Assembly (NCBI GenBank): GCA_030549775.1
Contig: CM060171.1
Span: 143,500,859-143,564,858, forward strand
Direction of reading: 5' to 3'
Length of the DNA: 64,000 nucleotides
Origin: Tamarix chinensis
Taxonomy: Eukaryota > Streptophyta > Magnoliopsida > Caryophyllales > Tamaricaceae
Every line of letters begins with the position of its first letter. The first letter of the stretch is position 1. The translations under genes and the position numbers were made by a program. The notes below the pieces were generated by a model. That model had not been told where the DNA came from. It made no database searches and was given only the letters and a program-made list of their open reading frames with translations. This document shows positions 56,820-64,000 of the stretch, piece by piece.

Positions 56820-57710
56820 CTAAGTAGGAGCGGGTAAGTAGTACACAACATCTATCTTAAATTTATCAACTTCTAGTCCCCTTGACAAAACAATATGACC
56901 AAATACTATTCCTTTTGTCACCATAAAACGACACTTTTCCCAATTAAGTACAAGGTTAGCTTCTTTGTATTGTTTCAAAATTAAAGTTAGATTGTTGAGG
57001 TAAAAAATTAAAAGTATCACCAAAGACACTCAAATCATCTAGAAAACCTCAATAATCTTCTCAATGTAATAAGAGAAAACACTAACCATTCATATTTGGA
57101 ATATACCAAGAGTGTTGCATAAGCTGAAGGGCATGCGTTGATAAGCACATGTGCCAAATGGGAATGTAAAAGTCGTCTTCTCTTAATCCTCCTTTGCTAT
57201 GTGAATTTGGTTGTAATTGGAGTACCCATCAAGGAAGCAATAATAGTAATTACCAACCAATCTCTTGAGAATTTGATCAATAAATGGTAATGAGAAATGA
57301 TCTTTTCTTGCTGTGGCATTCAACTTCCTATAGTCAAAACTTACTTGGTGTCTAGTTAATGGCATTTGTGGGATAAGCTTATTCTCCTCATTCTTCACTA
57401 TAGTAACCCCCAAAATTTTAGGTACCACCTGAATAGGCTCCACCCATTTAGAATATGATATCGGGTAGATGCCTCCACAATCCAAAAGCTTTATGATTTC
57501 CTTTTTTACTACTTCCATCATAGAAAGATTAAGTTTGCATTGAGGTTCTCTAGTTGGTTTATCTCCTTCAAAAATTATGTGGTGAACACACATGGTAGAA
57601 TTTATCCTTCTAGTGTTTGTTAATTTCCATCTAATAGTTGTTTTGTGAGCTTTAAGGACTTCCAATAGCTTTCTTTCTTGCTCCTCTATCAACTTTGAAT
57701 ATATGATCAC
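56820..57710 (-). pseudogene. Athila reverse transcriptase
   Basis: The piece 57183-57710 begins before the RT and shows MCVHHIIFEGDKPTREPQ, LDCGGIYPISYSKWVEPIQV, DYRKLNATARKDHFSLPFID and YYYCFLDGYSNYNQI, which are diagnostic for the Athila/Tat branch. A frame break around 57030-57182 runs through the YVDD active-site area. The piece 56820-57029 continues VLNWEKCRFMVTKGIVFGH. It is not functional. Confidence 0.9.
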
Positions 57711-57964
57711 TAGAAGGGTCTCGCTATATCCTAAGTATGCATACTTTAAATGATCCAGTATTGGGTTGAATTTTAATATATGGGTCTAAATCATAGAAGG
57801 CATAGATTTTTCAGTAGTTAAATGAGTCAAAAAAGGAGGGGATCCATACCGATATAGAGGGTTTTCCTCCATGTGTGCTACAGTATGCACAAGATGTTGG
57901 GAAAGTATCGCCTCTATCTCTTCCAAAGAATTATCTTCCCTTTTCTTATCCATTCTTAAGCTTT

Positions 57965-58536
57965 TCATAAGATTTTTTTTCCTAATGTATCTTTCTCATC
58001 CTCCTCAAAGTAATCTTGTATTAAAAGGTCAATGGTGTCAATAATATAACAAGAATGGTCATCCATGGGGTACCTCATGGCATCAAAGATGTTGAAGCTT
58101 ATGACTGCTCCATTAATTTCCATAGTGAGAGAATTAGTATGAATATCTATCATTGTGTAAGCGGTTCTCATGAAAGGCCTTCCTAAGAGAAAAGACATTG
58201 GATTCGAGATACTTTAATCCATAGCCAAAACATAGAAGTCTGCTAAAAATATAAGTGTACCAACCTGCATAAGAACATCTTTTACAAACCCTTGGGGAAT
58301 GCATTAGAATGATCAACAAGTTGAATGATAACATTATCTTTCTTAAGCTCTCCTAAACATGAATATGCATAAATAGAATATGGCATGACATTAATAGATG
58401 CACCTAGGTCTATCATGGCATTTTCAAACATGTTGCTACTAATTACACATGGAATAGTGAAGCTTCCAAGATCATTACACTTTGGGGGTAATTTCCTTTG
58501 TATGAAAGATAAAAATTGTTCACTCAGACTAACCAC
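57965..58536 (-). pseudogene. Athila protease region
   Basis: The minus strand encodes KLPPKCNDLGSFTIPCVI, then AMIDLGASINVMPYSIYA with the protease motif D-L-G-A, and QLVDHSNAFPKGL. After a frame change it reads SFLLGRPFMRTAYTMIDIH, the end of the protease domain. These blocks are typical of Athila-type elements. Stops between the overlapping pieces show decay. Confidence 0.85.
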
Positions 58537-58539
58537 TTC

Positions 58540-60250
58540 CTTCTCTCACAATTTCTTCCTTGTGGTGCATAACTCCTTTAATAATTTTACATATTCAGGT
58601 ACTTGCTTAATGGCTTCTAGGAGTGGTATGTTGATTTGCACCTTATTGATTGTATCCAATGTATTTTGATCACTCTCATACTTCTTTGATTTGGATAGCC
58701 TGCTAGGAAAAGGAGTAATAGGAATTGGGTTAGTAATAGAAAAATTTAGAATGGTAGAGGATTTACCATTTAAAGAACTCTTGGATTTCTGCTGAATAGT
58801 GGGTTGGTCAATTGATTGTCTATTTTTGCTCCTACTCTCTTGCTTTTACATGATCTTTTCTTATTTTATTGTGGGATCTTCTTCCAATTTCTCTAAATTC
58901 TCCTTAGCTTTGTTTGGAGCACTCTCACATGTGTTTTCCACTCCTTGTTACCACTGCATTAGCTGATTCAAAGTTTCCTTTTAGATTGTGTATAGAACTA
59001 CTAGGTAGTTTCCCTATATCATGTAATTAGTTTAGCTTAGTGACCACTTCTCCCATTTGATGCTCTATATTCAGCACTCTCTTATCCATGTTCAATTAGC
59101 TTTGTATTATCTAATTCTATCCATTTGTCAGCAACTTAAACATCTTGTCATATCTGTTAGTGGTTGGAGCTTGAGGTTGAGAGGATCCTTCTTGCAATTT
59201 TTGATAAAAACCTAATGCTACTTGGTTGAAACTAGGAGTATGAAGAACATTATATTATCTTTCCAATTCAAATTAGGATGGTTGCATATACTTGGATGAT
59301 AAGTATTTGAAAATCCGATAGCATTGCTTGCTCATGATCCTCTCCTCTAATCATTTGTGGACATTTCTCACTAGGATGTCCTATCATTGAACATACTTCA
59401 CATGTAGTAACAACTCTGGTAGCCGTGGCAATCTACGAAACAAGAGTAGTGAGTTGGTTAAGTCTATCATCAAATTAATTTACATTTACCTCATTTACTC
59501 TTCTATAGGTGGAGAGGCTATCGTATTATTGTGCGATCGAGGCTCGGTTTTTCAATAAAGCTTGAGCTGAAGTGGGATCCTTATCCATGAAAGAGCCACC
59601 ACTCGGTGCATCCAAAATATTCCTCTCTCATGGAGTGAGGTCCTCATAAAATTATTATAGCAAGTTCTCTTCCTTCATCCCGTGTTGTGAGCATTGTGAT
59701 AGCAAGGCCTTGTACCTATTGTAGTAAGCATGAAATGTTTCATTAGGCTCTTGCTTAATCCTTGTGATCCTCTTCCTCAGCACCATGACATATGAAGCTA
59801 GAAAATACTTATCTAAGAATGCACTAGCTAAAGTATCCTATGAGTATATCTACCCTATAGGTGCTTCATAAAGCCAATCATTCGCACCATCCACCAAGGC
59901 AAATGGAAATGCCTTGAGCTTCAAGATTTGAAGATCTACCTCCTTAGGGCCCATGGAGACAAAAACTAAAATTCCTATAGGAATTTGTTGGTATCTTCAC
60001 TTGGGAGCCCATGAAAAGTAGGAAGTCAGTGAAGTAGGCTGGATTTTAGCTCAAAATCTTTTTCCTTTCTAATTACAGGCTTAGGGTAGCCAATACATGT
60101 AGGCACAACTTCAGCTATATTGTGGGCTGCCAAATCCCCCAAACTCTTATTGGTTGTCATATGAGTGAAGTAGATATGCTCTTTTGTTAATGATGTGTTG
60201 ATATTTAAAGTTGTTTCTTCTAGGTTTGATGATGATGAAGAACCCAAAAG
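58540..60250 (-). pseudogene. Athila gag
   Basis: The N-terminal piece starts at 60247 (MGSSSSSNLEETTLNI) and holds SLGDLAAHNIAEVVPTC and FELKSSLLH, the start of the family's gag core. The core (AFLDKYFLASYVMVLRKRI, ETFHAYYNRYKALLSQC, LDAPSGGSFMDK) follows at about 59800-59580 with frame changes. A zinc knuckle of form C-x2-C-x4-H-x4-C (CEVCSMIGHPSEKC) lies at about 59402-59360. The remainder toward 58540 is low-complexity linker with stops. Confidence 0.8.
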
Positions 60251-60547
60251 CTCGTATTCAAGTTTTGGTGATCAAGGAGAAATAGAAATTCTTAACTTTG
60301 TAATTGCTTGAATGGGTCTCTTTAACACAATATTCATTGGTATAAGCTCTCCTTGTGGTTTCCCTCTCGTATGCATTCACCAGTGAGTACCTAAAATAAG
60401 AAAAAGACCATAACCGAGTAATACACACTAGATATAAAGATAATGCACTAAATAAAAAAAATGACACAAGAAAAGCACACAAGATATAAAAAAAATATTA
60501 GCAAAATAAAGACAAAGTTACCAATCTCCAGCAACAGTGCCAAATAT

Positions 60548-61560
60548 TGGTGTGGCTGTAGCTGACATGCAATTTAAACCCTCTTATAGTTAATTATAGT
60601 ATTGGTAAATAAGGATATAATTCTATACCAGAGATTGAGAGGGTTTACCTTTATTTAACTAGCTCACAAATAATAAAATTAAATAAATAAAAACTCTAAA
60701 TTACATAAAACAAATAGTTAGAAAAACATAATTGCAGGGTTTTCAAATAGAAAATGATAAAAGTAATAAATAAAATAAAATAATAAAAATACTAGAAAAC
60801 TGTAAATATGATAAAAATGCTAGGGAAATAAAAAAACCACCACTAGACTAGGTCAAAATATACTAATAATTTCTAAGTCATCTTTTAGTCATAAGAAGGT
60901 GAATGATTAAGTTATAAGCCAAAAGTAGGTCTATATACTTTATATTACTTTTCTAAAATAATTAATATGACAAAGTGCCAATATTAAATCTTATTAAATG
61001 CTAGCAGTATAGTTGTAACAAGTTGATCCTATATTTAACTAGATTTAAAGCACTAAGCATTGAAAGAAGATAATCAACCTCATATGATATTGGAGAAGAC
61101 AAGAAACTCAAATAGTTGAAAAGAGGAGCAAAGGAATTAAGAGGAGGAAGAAATGGGTGTTGCACGACTTCAGCACAACCAGCTACACCAGCCGTACAAT
61201 TCTTAATCACTAGCGTGTGAGAAAATGAAAGTTCATGGCCAACCAGTGCAGCCTTGCACATTCATGAAACTATAGAATGAAGACATCGCATAAAAAAACT
61301 TTGTACACCCTCAGCATAGCTATGATTGTGCATGTTTGTCGAGAGAAGAAAAGTTTCATGGCTAGCCAGTGTAGCCTTGCATGTCCGTGTAGTTAACAAT
61401 TACCACTATGCATAATCTTCTTCCACAATGTTTTCCACTTTTTTCTATGTTGACATTAAGGTGGAAATAAAATGGAAGGAGGGAGGATAGATAAGAGGGT
61501 CAAAGATATTTATTTTCTCCATTATTCCTAAGCAAAAAAAACTCCTTGTAATTTACTTTA
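60548..61560 (-). repeat. Athila 5' LTR (right limit uncertain)
   Basis: The LTR ends (minus-strand sense) in CACACCA at 60548, followed by the degenerate primer site at 60544-60521. The sequence to the right is AT-rich and non-coding. It holds two copies of a roughly 40-base unit (CATGGCYARCCAGTGYAGCCTTGCA) at about 61237 and 61359. The other LTR of this element near 47440 is not obviously similar by eye, so either the copies are strongly diverged or this LTR is truncated. Confidence 0.45.
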
Positions 61561-61929
61561 AATTCTTATGCAAATTTTTTCCTTCAAACTGAGAGTAGTC
61601 AAGTGTGTATCTCAACTCTTTAGATGACTTATTTTTATTTTCAATCTATGGTTTGATATATCCATTCTCTTTTCCATTATTTACTATATCTGCAATATTC
61701 ATGTCATTTATATTTATTTTCTGTATTTATTTCAAATCATGAGTGGGTAATTTCCTTTTTTAGGATTGAACTAGGCTCTATTTGGTATGAATATAATGAT
61801 TTAAATTATATGTTGTATGTATGGTTCATATATGTTATTTTGTATGTTAGGAATTATTATTATGATTCAGGTTTGATAAAATCTAATTTATATAGATGTT
61901 GACTGTAATTGAAAGGTTGAAATCCACGT
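61561..61929. other. No gene seen
   Basis: This is AT-rich spacer between the minus-strand Athila LTR and the plus-strand gag relic. It may be the leader of the latter. Confidence 0.3.
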
Positions 61930-62811
61930 TGGAAATTAATATATGAACGAGAATTAATATCCTAATGCTTATGGAATGCAATACAGTATTAGAAAGACAA
62001 ATGTCGTTGCCAACAATTTCAAGTTGAAGCCTGCACTCCTTAATATGGTGCAGTTAAATCAATTTGGTGGTAGCCTGACGGAGACCCAAATTTGCATATT
62101 TCAATCTTCTTAGAGTACTATGATACACTAAAGATGAATGGAGTTTCAGATGATGTTATCAAGCTACAATTGTTTCCTTTCTAATTATGGGAAAAGGAAA
62201 GTGCTTGGTTGCAGTCACTTATTCTCGACTTTATTCACTACATGGGATCAACTCTCACAAGCATTCCTTGCCAGGTATTTCTCTCCAAGCAAGATGACTC
62301 AACAAAGGAATCAAATAACATCCTTTACACAGAAAGAAGGGGAATCATTATATGACGCTTGGGAGAGGTACAAAGACCTCTTGAGGATGTGTCCACACCA
62401 TGATTGATTGTCCATACCTTCTACAATGGTCTTCTCTACATCACTAGGATGACTATTGATGCTACATCTGGTGGCGCATTGATGAAAAAAAGTGTTTGAG
62501 ATGCACAACAACTCATCAAAGATATGGCGCATAATTATTTCCAATGGTCGGGTGAGCACTCTTTACCCAAAAAGAGTGGGAGGTATAATGCTTATGCACT
62601 AGATCATTCTCTGTTCAAGATATTTGACAAATAAAATATTAATGCCTCAACATCTCATACTAACCAAACATCATGTGAAATATGTGGAATCATAGGTCAT
62701 ACTACAAAATAGTGCCAAGTTGGAGCATCTATTTCCCCCAAATTGAGTGTCAATGAGTATGCTAATTATGTGAACAATTTTAATCAAAAGGGGGATCCTT
62801 TTTCCAACACT
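61930..62811 (+). pseudogene. Second Athila/Tat-type gag relic
   Basis: The plus strand reads VVANNFKLKPALLNMVQLNQ and FGG at about 62004-62074, then TTWDQLSQAFLARYFSPSKM, NQITSFTQKEGESLYDAWER and YKDLLRMCPHHD in the open piece 62138-62407. LMLHLVAH (the IDAAAGGAL position, frame-shifted) follows. A zinc knuckle CEICGIIGHTTK with a final Cys after a stop lies at 62678-62718. Capsid and knuckle order is normal. The protein stops at NNFNQKGDPFSNT, where the long LTR starting at 62812 is inserted. Several stops are present. Confidence 0.85.
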
Positions 62812-64000
62812 TGAAATACTCCAAAATCTTAATTTAGGAAATTATGATAAAATAGGGATTTATTAGGAAAATTAATTAACTAAAGTATTTTATTAAAATA
62901 AGGGGAGTATTTAAGGCAAAATTAAGAGGAAAATAATAAAGAATTTAATTAGGGAAGATTGTGGTATTTTTCTAATCAAAATAGAAATTAGGAAAAATTA
63001 CCAAAAATATACTAAATTAATATTAAAAGCAATTTAATTATTATTTTATTTGTTATTATTATTTTTAAATATTCAAAAATGCTAAAATATTCTAAAGTTC
63101 CCAACCAACCTATTTTTCCTTTTTCCTTTTTCCCTTTTTCCCTTTTTCCCCTTTTCCTTCCTTTTTTTCCTTTTTCTTTCCTCTTTTCCTTCTTTCTCCT
63201 TTTCTTTTTTCCCTTCTTCCCTGGTTTGGGCTTGCAGCCCTCAGACCCAACTCTCCTCCTTCTCTTCTCTCCCCAGCATGACCCATCCCACCTTTCTTTT
63301 TTTTTTCTTCCCCTCGCCCACCGATTCACCCCTCCCTTTTTCTTTCTTTTCTTTCCCCCTAGACCGGCCGACCGACCCTCTCCTTCTTCTTCCTCCCCTC
63401 CCACACGATGTAGGCAAACTGTAACTCTTTCTTGTCCCTTTCTTTACCAATTATATCCCCGACCTATCTGTACCTGCCCTCATGTGTGCCTCCTTCCCTT
63501 TCCATTTTCTCCTCCCCAACCAAACCAACCCTGCAGAATTGCGGGCTTGTACCGGTCTACCACCATCGGCCAGTGATCTCTGCCACACCTTCCTCCTTTG
63601 TCTTATCCTCTCTCCAATGACCTATAAATACCCCAATCAATCCCCGTTCGGCCCTCTTTCCCCTGTCCAGAAATTTCAGCCTTCTTTCCCCTGCCACTTC
63701 CACTTCAGACGCTGTCCCCGCTGCCGTTGCCCAATGCTGCCACCCGAAACACCCCCAAAACCCTCCCTGCATTACCCTCCACTGAACCATACCACTCACC
63801 ACCCCTAGTCCCCTACCTTCCTTTCTCCCCTTTGCACCCATCGCCGCCCCTCTCGCCACCGTGCACCACCTTCTCTGCCATAACCACTGCCTCTTTTGCC
63901 ACCCAATCCACCCGGCAGAGCCTCCCCTACCTTACTTTCTCCCTACCTTCCTCTCCTTCACCCTTCCTCCCTCTCTACCACCCTCAACCACCACCTGTGT
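62812..64000 (+). mobile_element. Long LTR inserted in gag relic, runs off the window
   Basis: The insertion starts TGAAATACTCCAAAATC right after ACACT (62807-62811), the probable target site. It has the layout of the inner LTR at 39279: about 300 bases of AT-rich sequence and then a strongly pyrimidine-rich, GC-richer block (63105-64000) with CCCTTTTTCCC, GGGCTTGCAGCCC and GACCCAACTC words. The open frames in that block are proline/serine-rich by-products. The right end, and hence whether it is a solo LTR or a full element, is not visible. Confidence 0.65.

Larger units (their letters stand above)
45900..60548 (-). mobile_element. Athila-type Ty3/gypsy retrotransposon, split by a Harbinger transposon
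   Basis: This minus-strand element has a degenerate primer site just inside its 5' LTR (60544-60521, TTTGGCACTGTTGCTGGAGA-like, the Athila form being TTTGGCGCCGTTGCCGGGGA). It then shows gag, protease, RT, RNase H and integrase pieces, the post-pol motif GGGAGGAAACCCAATG near 54890, and the GACAATGTGTGATTTAAG block near 49240. A polypurine tract and 3' LTR start follow at 47452-47440. Between the last two pol-side landmarks the PIF/Harbinger transposon 49288-54823 is inserted. All genes are broken by stops and frameshifts. The outer ends of both LTRs could not be fixed; the 5' LTR continues right of 60548. Confidence 0.75.

Noticed and set aside
63079..63808. Overlapping open frames of up to 165 codons
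   Set aside because: They lie in the pyrimidine-rich block of a long LTR. Composition is low-complexity and several frames on both strands are open together.

Overview
The window is plant nuclear DNA, most likely from a broad-leaved angiosperm. It is AT-rich, has spliced genes with GT..AG introns, and is packed with plant transposon lineages (Ty1/copia, chromovirus and Athila-type Ty3/gypsy, L1-type LINE, hAT, PIF/Harbinger). Only one host gene is supported: a class II TGA (TGA2/TGA2.1-like) bZIP transcription factor on the + strand. Nine exons lie between 3776 and 25343. The first coding exon(s) are upstream of the window.

Layout. 1-3775: sequence upstream of, or in an intron of, the TGA gene, carrying a decayed copia element (about 550-3330). 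3776-9255: TGA exons for the N-terminal extension, the bZIP and the start of the DOG1/TGA domain. 9256-24635: one 15.4 kb intron. It holds a LINE tail, a chromovirus (10035-20604, 4 of 5 bases of target-site duplication kept) split by a second related chromovirus (14446-19732), and a hAT-type MITE (22026-22532, perfect 8-bp duplication). 24636-25343: the last two TGA exons; a candidate poly(A) signal is at 25586.

25600-64000 holds transposons only. There is a minus-strand L1-type LINE relic (about 27230-29260). A plus-strand Athila-type relic (about 30950-34800) contains a 697-bp solo LTR (32913-33609). At 34813-44240 is a three-layer nest of long solo LTRs, each layer with its own perfect 5-bp target-site duplication. 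A minus-strand Athila-type element (about 45900 to beyond 60548) was interrupted by an autonomous-type PIF/Harbinger transposon (49288-54823); its MYB-like ORF is open and its transposase has a single premature stop. At the right edge, an Athila gag relic is cut by another long LTR that runs off the window.

The elements do not form a pathway with the gene. They are successive insertions, and the nesting gives their relative order. The clearest structural results are the triple solo-LTR nest, the chromovirus-in-chromovirus insertion in the TGA intron, and the near-intact Harbinger. All coordinates, duplications and motifs were read by eye. Family names rest on recognised protein motifs, not on a database search.
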